From the NCBI GenBank assembly GCA_015232575.1, contig JADFZL010000005.1:323624-387623 (forward strand): a stretch of DNA of 64,000 nt, written 5' to 3'. Position numbers and translations under genes: made by a program. A model generated the notes under the pieces. It was given only the letters and a program-made list of their open reading frames with translations, had not been told where the DNA came from and made no database searches. The stretch comes from Candidatus Rifleibacteriota bacterium. Lineage in GTDB: Bacteria > Muiribacteriota > Ozemobacteria > Ozemobacterales > Ozemobacteraceae. This document shows, piece after piece, positions 37,103 through 44,947 of this stretch; position 1 is the first letter of the stretch, and each line of letters begins with the position of its first letter.

Positions 37103-38352
37103 TTTTTGTATCCGATTGTTTCGAGAAAGTGACTTGCGTCATTTCTAAGAAAGATTATTATTCGTTCATTCATGTCTTTAATCGCTGCCCAGGGCGGATC
37201 AGTAAACGGTACAAGCTCTTTTGATGAATACCCGGCAACAAAGTCAAGGTGCTTTTTAAGAAATTCGTGTGATTTCATTTCAGATGCAACTGAATTATAT
37301 TTAACGCTTTCCGGAAACTTTGCTTCGGATGTTCCAAAATCGCTGGTAAGAAAAAAGAGTCCATCTTTCATTGAAACGAGGCTACGGTGAAAGGTTTTTT
37401 TAATTTCGCAGTTGAAAATAAACAGGAAGGTAGTTGAATCGCCTGAAAGAAGCGCTTCACCCGAAGCATAGAATATGGGCAATTCGAAAAGCGGTGTGCT
37501 TATTTTATCAATCATTTTGAATGAAAGTTCATTCTGCCAGACTTTTGATTCGTTTGTTTCAGCCTCAGCAAAATTAATTTTTGCGTTTGGAATTACATCC
37601 ATTGTCGGTGGTGGTTCAAAGTTTTTATGCTTTTTATTATTTGCCCATAGAATTGATTGCCGGGTTGGCAGCGGATGAAATGCTGAGCTCAAAAGGAAAA
37701 ATACAGTTGAGTGAAAAAACATTCCATAGCCAGCCATGGCGTATTCTTTATCACTTCGAATTAAAAGCCAGAGCAGCCACGGAACAGAAAAGCACAGAAG
37801 AATATATGTTCTTCGTCTTGTTGATTTGTTGGATATTCCCTGCCGCAGAGGAACAGCGTGTTTAATATAAAATATGCGTGATGCAAGAAAATATATAATG
37901 AAGGTAAATGTAAAAGCGGTTTTGATATGACCACCAAAGTCATTGTCTGAAAGAGTTGAAAGAAGTCTGAAAGCCAAAAGCGATGCAAGGACAAAAGAAA
38001 GAATTCGCCATGGGATAAAATATCTTGATACTATTGATTTTCCCTCTTCTGTTATAAGAACATCGTTATATCCCTTTTGAAAATCAAGCCTTATGCGGCT
38101 TAATACGTAGCAATGAAGTGCATCTGCCATAAAAGCAGGTGCTATTGAAAACACAAAAAAAAGTCTCGTCCAGAAATCTGGAATCCACTCAGCTTTTGTT
38201 AGGAGCATCCATGCAAGCAGGACGCCAGACAACGAGAAATAGTTGGCTGTCACACCCAGGCCAAATATTTCCTTGATCTTATCTGTATTATGAACCGCCT
38301 GTTGAGGTGATTCCTGTTCAGGGGTTTCTGATTTTTCGATTTTCGGTTCCAT
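37099..38352 (-). CDS. Polytopic membrane protein of unknown function
   Basis: 417 residues. A Pro/Glu-rich cytoplasmic N-terminus (~30 residues) is followed by six or seven hydrophobic segments (~30-230). A soluble C-terminal domain of ~180 residues has regular strands and ends in ASHFLETIGYKK. No domain is recognised. It is the first gene of a three-gene unit (this gene, HD-GYP phosphodiesterase, recJ) joined by ATGA overlaps, which suggests a link with the membrane phosphodiesterase. The start codon has only a weak ribosome site. Confidence 0.75.
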   Translation of the reverse strand: MEPKIEKSETPEQESPQQAVHNTDKIKEIFGLGVTANYFSLSGVLLAWMLLTKAEWIPDFWTRLFFVFSIAPAFMADALHCYVLSRIRLDFQKGYNDVLITEEGKSIVSRYFIPWRILSFVLASLLAFRLLSTLSDNDFGGHIKTAFTFTFIIYFLASRIFYIKHAVPLRQGISNKSTRRRTYILLCFSVPWLLWLLIRSDKEYAMAGYGMFFHSTVFFLLSSAFHPLPTRQSILWANNKKHKNFEPPPTMDVIPNAKINFAEAETNESKVWQNELSFKMIDKISTPLFELPIFYASGEALLSGDSTTFLFIFNCEIKKTFHRSLVSMKDGLFFLTSDFGTSEAKFPESVKYNSVASEMKSHEFLKKHLDFVAGYSSKELVPFTDPPWAAIKDMNERIIIFLRNDASHFLETIGYKK

Positions 38353-38405
38353 TCAACGTCATGATATCATCAAAAGGAAATATTTTCATCAGTTGAATTA
38401 TCTAA

Positions 38406-38457
38406 TTTTTACAATTGATCTCAATTTTGAACAGCAAATTGAGATCAATTGTAAAAA
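38406..38457. terminator. Perfect 22-bp inverted repeat, bidirectional terminator
   Basis: The arms 38406-38427 and 38436-38457 are exact reverse complements, with an 8-base loop. The outer ends are T5 and A5, so an intrinsic terminator forms on either strand. It lies downstream of the minus gene at 38668 and upstream of the membrane protein gene. Confidence 0.8.
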
Positions 38458-38614
38458 ATGTTAAAGCTGACTGAATGAAGAAAAAGAAAAGACACTGTAG
38501 CAAAATAGCCGATCATTAATATGGAAAAGCTGATTCATTGTCACCAGAACCGAAGGAAGAGATCTCCGAAGGGTCAGCAGATTTTGGCGAATTTGCTCCA
38601 GAGTCAAAGAAAAG

Positions 38615-38642
38615 CTTTTTGTCCGCAGATTGCGGAGATTTT
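38615..38642 (+). repeat. Short dispersed repeat TTTTTGTCCGCAGATT
   Basis: The words CTTTTTGTCCGCAGATT and GGAGATTTT recur in near-identical form at 44754-44781. Such 'CCGCAGATTACGCAGATTT' strings are known to be widespread in bacterial spacers. Confidence 0.5.
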
Positions 38643-38667
38643 GAAGATTAGCAAATTTAGGAAAGTC

Positions 38668-39195
38668 TCAGAATTCTGGTTCGGGTGGGACATTTGATTT
38701 TGGCGAAGGTTTTTTGCCGTGGTTTTTCTTAATGCATTCTTTAACTTGTTTTAATGTAAAAGCATTTCCCATTCCAAGGAATCGGTCGTTGTCTATCGGC
38801 CAGCAGCTTTGGATACCATTTGTTGCTGTCCATTTTCCTTCATCGTTCTTATTCAGGAAAGCGATAAAACTTCCTTCTTCGGGAAATTTAATTTCGTCTT
38901 CAAAATCTGGCATTATTAATACATCAATTGATGAAGAGGCTTTTTCAGAGGCTTGAAGCGAATTATCAGAAGCCTTTTTCAGTGTTTCAGTAATTTTAAT
39001 CGTGCTTCTGAAAACTTTGAATCCGCTTGAAACGGTCTTCGAATCAATTGACTTTTCAAGAGTTCCGATAACGATAATTTCTGATCCAACAACAAGATCA
39101 TCAAGTGAAAGAGTTTCGATCATTCCATATACCCCCGTTGAGATTGTGAGGACAAGATAGACAGCAATTGCGAAAAATAGACGCTTGATTTTCAT
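38668..39195 (-). CDS. Small exported protein of unknown function
   Basis: 175 residues with GGAG before the ATG and a signal peptide ending near GVYG. The mature part starts TLSLDDLVVGSEIIVIGTLEK, a pattern ('L..L...SD.IV.G.V') common in small exported beta-barrel/OB-like proteins of unknown function. A strand-rich body follows (EEGSFIAFLNKNDEGKW), then a basic, Pro-rich tail KPSPKSNVPPEPEF. No enzymatic motif is seen. It is followed by the strong inverted repeat at 38406-38457. Confidence 0.7.
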   Translation of the reverse strand: MKIKRLFFAIAVYLVLTISTGVYGMIETLSLDDLVVGSEIIVIGTLEKSIDSKTVSSGFKVFRSTIKITETLKKASDNSLQASEKASSSIDVLIMPDFEDEIKFPEEGSFIAFLNKNDEGKWTATNGIQSCWPIDNDRFLGMGNAFTLKQVKECIKKNHGKKPSPKSNVPPEPEF

Positions 39196-39395
39196 GATTC
39201 TTCTCCTGAGCTATTTACCGGACTTTGGCCCATAAGCGGCCCTGTTATCTGATTCTATATTACTTTGACGAGAATAGTCAAGCAATGTCAAAATTCTGCC
39301 CCTTACACTGCTAACTCACTCCTCATGCAATTTTATCGAAATCTTATGTCGGTCTAATAATGAAGAAAATTTAAATCAGGTCTTCATAAAAAAAA

Positions 39396-39842
39396 TTGTA
39401 TGTCGATAATGAAAAAGTGGAAAGAGTGTTTTTAAAAGTTGAAAAAATTATAGTTGTCGATCCGGGGCGTTCAAAGTGCGGTTATGCTGTTATGAACATG
39501 AATGCTGACATCCTGGACAAAGGAATCGCAGAGACTTCCGGTTTGGTAATTGTTCTGGGGGATCTCATCTGTCGAAATAATATAAGAGATATAGTACTCG
39601 GTAAGGGTACATTTTATTCAGCTGTTGATCAGATGATCAAAACCAATTTCAAGGAGGTGTTAATACATTATGAAGAAGAAAAGAATACGACTTTCGAAGC
39701 CAGAAAGCGCTATTTTGAGTGTAATCCGCCACAGGGTATCTGGAAATATATTCCGCTAGGATTACAGGCTCCGCCTGTACCTATCGATGATTATGCGGCA
39801 GTAATTATTGGTGAAAGATTCATCTTCGGGCACAACAAATGA
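39396..39842 (+). CDS. YqgF/RuvC-like RNase H-fold protein (cyanobacterial-type)
   Basis: Up to 148 residues. The start is uncertain (TTG 39396, GTG 39417 or GTG 39426). IIVVDPGRSKCGYAVM supplies the first catalytic Asp of the RuvC/YqgF RNase H fold. HYEEEKNTTFEARKRYFE holds the acidic residue and the T-x-EAR-x-x-Y-x-E signature of YqgF relatives. PPVPIDDYAAVIIGERF carries the last Asp pair. The combination resembles the Holliday-junction-resolvase-like YqgF proteins of cyanobacteria rather than canonical E. coli YqgF, which matures 16S rRNA. The precise substrate (rRNA precursor or junction DNA) is open. It lies just upstream of the SLH-porin promoter. Confidence 0.75.
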   Translation: MYVDNEKVERVFLKVEKIIVVDPGRSKCGYAVMNMNADILDKGIAETSGLVIVLGDLICRNNIRDIVLGKGTFYSAVDQMIKTNFKEVLIHYEEEKNTTFEARKRYFECNPPQGIWKYIPLGLQAPPVPIDDYAAVIIGERFIFGHNK

Positions 39843-39912
39843 ATGCCAATGCTCTTTTAGAACCTGAATTGGAAAGTATTTCAATTAAAATGTACGAAAG
39901 TGAAAAAAAAAC

Positions 39913-39941
39913 TTGACAAACATTATTTCTGAAAGTATACT
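39913..39941 (+). promoter_or_regulatory. Near-consensus sigma70 promoter of the SLH porin with palindromic -10
   Basis: TTGACA (39913-39918), a spacer of exactly 17 bases, and TATACT (39936-39941) form a strong promoter. The -10 sits inside the perfect 14-base palindrome GAAAGTATACTTTC (39931-39944), which could serve as an operator. Predicted transcription start is near 39948, giving a ~265-base leader. Confidence 0.8.
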
Positions 39942-39947
39942 TTCGTC

Positions 39948-40214
39948 TCAACGTGGGATAGAAAAAGTTGCTATCCATTCAGGTATCACGAAAGGAGGTG
40001 ACAACTTCTGTAAGTAGCCTGGATACGATGACTTTTTAAGATTCTCACAAGGGTGGCTTTCGTGGTAGTTCGTGAGCTAGAGACGGAAACAGATTGTAAT
40101 GTCGAAAGGGAACAAGGATTCTTCGATGATACGGTTTGTGGAAGACTCGAAATCAGGAAGACCATTTTGTAAAGCCCCCGGAATAAACGAAAAAAATCTT
40201 ACAGGGGGTACGCA
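39948..40214 (+). ncRNA. Long structured 5' leader of the SLH-porin mRNA
   Basis: About 265 bases lie between the promoter and ATG 40215. GGATAG/CTATCC forms a hairpin close to the 5' end, and CTCAC/GTGAG closes a larger one. Around 39992-40002 is AAAGGAGGTGA, fully complementary to the usual 16S rRNA 3' end, yet no ATG, GTG or TTG follows at normal distance. The real ribosome site, GGGGGT, lies just before 40215. The leader may stabilise the message, act as a ribosome standby site or carry regulation. No known riboswitch class was recognised. Confidence 0.5.
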
Positions 40215-42035
40215 ATGAAGCGTCTATCAGTATTCGTAGTACTCGCGTTTGTGCTTGCAACTGTTGCAGCCAGCGCAAATCCGTTTTCAGATGTTCCTTT
40301 CTCACACTGGGCATATGATGCCGTCAACAAACTAGCAGCTAAGAATCTCATCCAGGGTTACCCGGATGGAACTTACAAAGGCGAAAAGCCAGTTACCCGC
40401 TACGCTCTTGCAATGGTAGTAGGCAAAATGCTCGCCAATGTAGAACAGATGCTGGAAAAAGGCGTTGGAACCAATTTGGTTACCAAATCCGACCTCCAGA
40501 CCCTTGAAAAACTGACTGTCGAATTCGCAGACGAACTCGCACTCCTCGGAGTAAAAGTTACCGCTCTCGAAGATGACATGCAGGTCGTAAAAGAAGATGT
40601 CTCCGGTCTCAAAAAAGACGTAGAAGGCATCAAAGACTATATGGCCAAGGGTGGCATGGAAAAAGTGAAACTCAGCGGAGATATGCTCGTTCGCCACAGC
40701 TCACTTATCCACAAGAATGACCTCAACAACTGCAACAACGTTCGCACTGAAAGTCAGATTCGTTTCCAGTTCCGCGCTAACATCGATGAGAATATCACCG
40801 CTGTAGCTCGCTGGAAAATGACTGAAAAGAATGATGCACAGAACAATGACGGTTTCGCAAATGGTGGCCAGGTATGGGGAAACAACCTTCACACTGGTGG
40901 CAATGCTGATATCGGCGATGCTTTTGATTTGGCATATTTGCACATCAAAGACATGTTCCGTTTCGGTGGAGACTTCACCTTCGGTCGCAATTTCTATGCA
41001 ACAGGTCATTCACTGTTGATCAACGAATTTATCGATGCTATCCGCTATGTCAAGAGAAGTGGCGATGTAGACCTCGGTTTCATCACTATCTACGACAGAC
41101 ACCAGGGCAGCTACAAAGATCAGGGCGCTGTTGATTTCCGCAATATCTGGGGCTTCACAGCATCAACTAAGTATCGCGATCACGACCTCTATTTGAACGG
41201 TTTCACACAGCCCGATTCTGACCTCGGTGGCAGAAGATTCGGCGCTCCATCAGCAACAACAAAAGCTTCAACAGCTTTGGTTGCCGGTGATTACAAATCA
41301 GACGTATTCTCAGCTCTCGAATTCGGTGGAAAAGGTCCTATCGGACAGAATGGTCATTGGGATTATGACCTTGGATTTGCTTACACCATGTATGACATGG
41401 ATCGCTATGTGCCAGCAAACTCAGGTTTGATTTCTCCGAACATCAATGGATGGGCCGGACACGTTGCAGCAAAATGGGATTCCAAAAGAGAATGGGCAGC
41501 AAAACTCGGATATACTTTTGCTGATGACCAGTCACTTGGTGCAATCGCAATCAACAACAATATGCGCTATGTAGACGGAATCGAAACTCCTTATGAAGAT
41601 ATTTCCCGTGGCAACACTTATTTCCGCGATGGTTTCGTAAACATGGGAGACCTCAAACTTCAGGTCGAATATAGACCGAGAAACACCAAGCATTACTTCA
41701 GACTCGCTGGCGATTTCCTTAACGAAACAAAAGATAACGTTTCTAACGAATTGGCAAGAGTTTGCAGTGAAACAGGCGTAGGCGGAACACCGAAAGCTAA
41801 CATTGATAGCTGGAACAACCTTATGACTGACGACGGACAGGCCGGCGTATTCACATTCGAATATCGCTATCAGCTCGCCGAAAATACCAGAATCAGACTT
41901 GGCTACACATCATTCACATTTGATGGTGATGCAGTTAATGCAACTAACCTTACAAAGGCAGTTGATGCTGGTCGCGGAACAAATGGTGACTATGATTACA
42001 ATATGTTCTGGGCTGAAATCTTCAGCAGATTCTAG
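40215..42035 (+). CDS. SLH-domain outer-membrane porin (OmpM/Omp-alpha type)
   Basis: 606 residues with a signal peptide (ending VAASAN). A single SLH domain spans ~23-75 (NPFSDVPFSHWAYDAVNKLA, then GYPDGTYKGEKPVTRYALA). A coiled coil follows at ~85-145, then a ~450-residue beta-strand-rich barrel with frequent aromatic girdles ending in FWAEIFSRF (C-terminal Phe). In diderms such as Negativicutes, cyanobacteria and Deinococcus, these proteins tether the outer membrane to peptidoglycan through the SLH domain and form pores. Codon use differs from its neighbours, with more C-ending codons (ATC, GAC, CGC, CTC) as expected for a very abundant protein. Strong promoter, long leader and own terminator: monocistronic. 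Confidence 0.93.
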   Translation: MKRLSVFVVLAFVLATVAASANPFSDVPFSHWAYDAVNKLAAKNLIQGYPDGTYKGEKPVTRYALAMVVGKMLANVEQMLEKGVGTNLVTKSDLQTLEKLTVEFADELALLGVKVTALEDDMQVVKEDVSGLKKDVEGIKDYMAKGGMEKVKLSGDMLVRHSSLIHKNDLNNCNNVRTESQIRFQFRANIDENITAVARWKMTEKNDAQNNDGFANGGQVWGNNLHTGGNADIGDAFDLAYLHIKDMFRFGGDFTFGRNFYATGHSLLINEFIDAIRYVKRSGDVDLGFITIYDRHQGSYKDQGAVDFRNIWGFTASTKYRDHDLYLNGFTQPDSDLGGRRFGAPSATTKASTALVAGDYKSDVFSALEFGGKGPIGQNGHWDYDLGFAYTMYDMDRYVPANSGLISPNINGWAGHVAAKWDSKREWAAKLGYTFADDQSLGAIAINNNMRYVDGIETPYEDISRGNTYFRDGFVNMGDLKLQVEYRPRNTKHYFRLAGDFLNETKDNVSNELARVCSETGVGGTPKANIDSWNNLMTDDGQAGVFTFEYRYQLAENTRIRLGYTSFTFDGDAVNATNLTKAVDAGRGTNGDYDYNMFWAEIFSRF

Positions 42036-42059
42036 TTCTCAGTTTAATATCTGAAATTC

Positions 42060-42091
42060 AGAGCCCCGCGAAAGCGGGGCTCTTTAATTTT
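42060..42091 (+). terminator. Strong intrinsic terminator of the SLH-porin gene
   Basis: AGAGCCCCGC pairs with GCGGGGCTCT around a GAAA tetraloop, followed by TTAATTTT. It lies 25 bases after the porin stop codon. Confidence 0.92.
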
Positions 42092-42245
42092 AGCAATGCA
42101 ATGTTCACTTGAATTATTGAAGAATACAGTTAAAACAATTATAATTACCAAATACCCGAATGATTTGGCGTAACCTTTTATTGCGAATTAGTTATATGAG
42201 ATTTGTTTGTTTATGGCAATGAACTTTATATCTGGAGGGGAATGC

Positions 42246-42842
42246 ATGCAGAGGAGCTTACGTGAAGAATATTCTGAAAGCAAGGAATTGTATACATATT
42301 CTGATTATTTGCAGTGGGATGATGACAAAAGATGGGAACTTATCGATGGAGAGGCTTACTGTATGACGCCCAGTCCAACATATTCTCATCAAACAATGCT
42401 GGGAAGACTGTTCCGTCTTTTCAGTAATTTTCTTGAAGGAAAAAAATGCACTGTTGTAATGGCTCCGCTGGATGTACGTTTTCCCAAAAATGGTAAGTCA
42501 GATAGAAATACTGATACAGTCCTTCAGCCTGATCTCATGGTTGTGTGTGATGAAAAGAAAATAGACGAACATGGCATAAAAGGCGCTCCCGATCTTGTTG
42601 TTGAAATAACCTCCCCTTCAACCGCTTCTCGTGACAATATTAAAAAGAAGGCTGTATATGAAAAACATGGTGTAAAAGAATACTGGATTGTCGATTCAGC
42701 AAATAAACTTGTCACAATCTATAAGCTAGGCGAAGACAGTCTTTTTAACAAGCCAGAGATTTACTCGTCTAAAGACAGAGTAAAGGTGGGTCTTTTCCCC
42801 GATCTCGAAATTAATCTTAAAGATGTTTTTTTAGAAAAATAA
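42246..42842 (+). CDS. Uma2 family (DUF820) putative restriction-endonuclease-like protein
   Basis: 198 residues. ATG 42246 follows GGAGGGG; the longer frame from 42207 would contain that site. The Uma2/DUF820 signature is clear: LIDGEAYCMTPSPTYSHQ, LQPDLMVVCDEK (Asp of the PD-(D/E)XK core), APDLVVEITSPSTASRD (Glu), and VKEYWIVDSANKLVTIY. The fold is that of restriction endonucleases. Members are strongly amplified in cyanobacteria and many candidate phyla, and their biological function is unknown. The next gene, a Cys-rich protein, starts 93 nt downstream. Confidence 0.9.
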   Translation: MQRSLREEYSESKELYTYSDYLQWDDDKRWELIDGEAYCMTPSPTYSHQTMLGRLFRLFSNFLEGKKCTVVMAPLDVRFPKNGKSDRNTDTVLQPDLMVVCDEKKIDEHGIKGAPDLVVEITSPSTASRDNIKKKAVYEKHGVKEYWIVDSANKLVTIYKLGEDSLFNKPEIYSSKDRVKVGLFPDLEINLKDVFLEK

Positions 42843-42935
42843 ACACCCTGTTTTTACCACAAAAACTCCCTCTTCTTTACGATGTTAGTTGTTTTGTGGT
42901 AGTTATTACATAGACTTTTGCGGTAGGAGAAACTT

Positions 42936-43610
42936 ATGTCAGAAAAAAGTATTTTGAAGAAAATTCTTGCTGGAATACTTGGAGCTGTGTTTTCTTCTTC
43001 GGGCGGCTTGCCAGCTCAGGAAAGCACTGGTAAACCTTCTATCCCTTATTCCAGAGAAACAATTCTGGATTCTCTCAGAAAAATGAATCGTACGCCTGAG
43101 AAAATAGAAACAGTACATGCGATGTGCTATAAAATGGCCATGCCACCAAAAACCATTGAATACTCATGTCCAAAGTGTTCAGAACGAACAACTTATCCAT
43201 ATAGAGGTTTCGCCGGAGCAGCCACCAGAGGCATGGAATATCTGAGCAGACTTGCAAGCACATCATTCAATATTGCAACAGACTTTTCTTCATTGTGTAA
43301 AAAGTGTAATTCTTCAGGAACTGAAGAAATTAGAGTATCGCTTCACTGCCAGGGCTGCAGCAAGAACATTGAGTGGTCTGTAAGCACTGAAGAGGAAATA
43401 GAACTTCTTGCTACTTTTTTCCTTGAATATCCTGTTAAGGAAGTTGATTTGACCAGACTGTCATTTAATCTCCGGAATTCAGACAAGCAAATGACTGAAG
43501 CAGAAAAAATCAGGGAGTTGAGCAAGTATATTCACAGCAAAGTCTTTTGTGATGAGTGCTGTGTGAAATTTCCTTTACTGGAAGAGCTTCCAATGAAAGA
43601 AGACAAGTGA
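42936..43610 (+). CDS. Cys-rich zinc-ribbon-like protein coupled to a radical SAM enzyme
   Basis: 224 residues. AGGAG lies before the ATG. The N-terminus has a Lys-rich start and a hydrophobic stretch (ILAGILGAVFSSSGGLPAQ, ~10-28) that could be a signal peptide or leader-like segment. Four Cys pairs follow: C78-x2-C81 (SCPKCSERTTYPY), C121-x2-C124 (LCKKC), C138-x2-C141 (HCQGC) and C205-x2-CC209 (FCDECC). They suggest two zinc ribbons or a redox-metal site. No known family is recognised. The stop codon overlaps the GTG start of the radical SAM gene (GTGA), implying coordinated translation. It may be a partner, electron carrier or substrate of that enzyme; the data do not decide. Confidence 0.75.
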   Translation: MSEKSILKKILAGILGAVFSSSGGLPAQESTGKPSIPYSRETILDSLRKMNRTPEKIETVHAMCYKMAMPPKTIEYSCPKCSERTTYPYRGFAGAATRGMEYLSRLASTSFNIATDFSSLCKKCNSSGTEEIRVSLHCQGCSKNIEWSVSTEEEIELLATFFLEYPVKEVDLTRLSFNLRNSDKQMTEAEKIRELSKYIHSKVFCDECCVKFPLLEELPMKEDK

Positions 43611-44719
43611 ACACACTGCAAAATAAATTTCCCGACATTTCAGTTCCCCGGTCAGCTGTTTTTGAACTTACATACAAGTGTAACCACGCTTGTCGATTCT
43701 GTTCATGTCCATGGTTTGGCACTGACAGCAAGTATTCCATGCTTCCCGAACTATCTGAATCAGACTGGATTCGTGCAGCTGAAAAATTGATTGGATATGG
43801 AATTGAAAGTATTGCTTTTTCAGGCGGCGAACCTCTGCTGAGAGGAGATTTTCCTGAAATATTCAGACAGATTTCCAAAATGGAAGCAAAAGTTCCAGTA
43901 TTCGATCGCTATAACAAAATCGTCGGGGAAGGCAGAAAAAAACTGAATATTTCTGTTATTACTAATGGCGGACTGGTAGACAAATCGGTGGTAAAAATGT
44001 TTGCAGATGCCAAGGTGATGGTCACTGTAAGCCTTCCAGGAATTAGAACTTACGAATATCACACTGGTGGAGGCGATGTTAAGAAGGCACTTGATGCTAT
44101 TTCGGCTTTTTCAGAAGCTGGTTTAAAAGTAACAGCCGGAATATGTGTAACAAACAAAAATTTGTCTGAGCTTTTTGAAACTATTTCTGCTGCATTCCTG
44201 TCGGGTGCTGTAAATCTTCTTTTAAACCGATTTCTTGTCGGTGGCAGGGGAAGAGACAATCGTCACTTGTCTCTTTCGAGAAGTGAAATAACAACTATGC
44301 TTGATATTGCCGAGGAAGTTTGTCTTGAAGCAAAGACTTATGGCAGCGTCGGAACAGAGTTGCCAAGGTGTCTGATAGAAAAAAAGTATAAAATGATGAC
44401 GGTTGGTACAACATGCTCCGGAGGTGTGGATTTTTTTGCTGTGGATCCGTCAGGAAAAGTTCGACCCTGTAATCATTCACCCATTAAAACCGGAAGTATC
44501 TGGGACATTGAATCTGCAATATCTGAACCATACTGGCAGACCTTCAAGAAGAAAACATTTCTGCCGGAGATGTGTGGAAGGTGTCCTTCTATCTATGACT
44601 GTGACGGAGGCTGCCGTGAAGCAGCTCATATCTGCGGTGGAAGCCTTAATTCACCTGACCCGGTATTCCTGGAAGAAAACAAAAACGGGAATTGTTGTCC
44701 GCAGATTAAAAAAGATTGA
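43607..44719 (+). CDS. Radical SAM/SPASM-domain enzyme
   Basis: 370 residues from GTG 43607, which overlaps the preceding stop by 4 bp; an in-frame upstream start would run deep into the previous gene. The canonical cluster motif is CNHACRFC (C25, C29, C32, i.e. CX3CX2C). SAM-binding words AFSGGEPLLRG and VITNGG follow. A C-terminal SPASM-like region starts TTCSGGVDFFAVDPSGK, then RPCNHSP, and EMCGRCPSIYDCDGGC, with enough Cys residues for auxiliary Fe-S clusters. SPASM enzymes typically modify peptides (RiPP maturases) or act as enzyme-maturing factors. No obvious precursor peptide is adjacent; the coupled Cys-rich protein is the natural candidate partner or substrate. Confidence 0.9.
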   Translation: MNTLQNKFPDISVPRSAVFELTYKCNHACRFCSCPWFGTDSKYSMLPELSESDWIRAAEKLIGYGIESIAFSGGEPLLRGDFPEIFRQISKMEAKVPVFDRYNKIVGEGRKKLNISVITNGGLVDKSVVKMFADAKVMVTVSLPGIRTYEYHTGGGDVKKALDAISAFSEAGLKVTAGICVTNKNLSELFETISAAFLSGAVNLLLNRFLVGGRGRDNRHLSLSRSEITTMLDIAEEVCLEAKTYGSVGTELPRCLIEKKYKMMTVGTTCSGGVDFFAVDPSGKVRPCNHSPIKTGSIWDIESAISEPYWQTFKKKTFLPEMCGRCPSIYDCDGGCREAAHICGGSLNSPDPVFLEENKNGNCCPQIKKD

Positions 44720-44753
44720 AAAAAGGAAAAGAAAAGAAAGAGAAAAGATTGGG

Positions 44754-44913
44754 TTTTTGTCCGCAGATTATGCAGATTTAAGAGGTGAAAAGATTAATAA
44801 AGACTAAAAAAGATTAAAAAAGATTAAAAAGATTAAAAAGATTGATAAAGAATGATAAAGATCTCAAGAGATTGAAACTCAGTTTTTCTCTGCGTCTCCG
44901 CGTCTCTGCGTGA
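44754..44913. repeat. Spacer with short dispersed repeats and A-rich tandem repeats
   Basis: Contains TTTTTGTCCGCAGATTATGC (44754 onward; compare 38615), several tandem AAAAAGATT units (about 44792-44863), and TTCTCTGCGTCTCCGCGTCT at 44887-44913. The reverse complement of the last element lies at 60626-60654. These strings are typical of widespread short repeats found in spacers of many bacteria. Confidence 0.6.
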
Positions 44914-44947
44914 GTATCATCTTTTCTTCCGCGTGGTATGTTTTGTG

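Noticed and set aside
39948..40214. A known riboswitch or T-box in the porin leader
   Set aside because: I could not match it to any conserved riboswitch core; it is listed only as a structured leader.
40332..41009. Antisense frames within the SLH-porin gene
   Set aside because: Long antisense frames are expected from the strongly biased codon use of this gene.
44792..44863. AAAAAGATT tandem units as a possible CRISPR-like array
   Set aside because: Units are too short and lack unique spacers; this is simple A-rich repetition.
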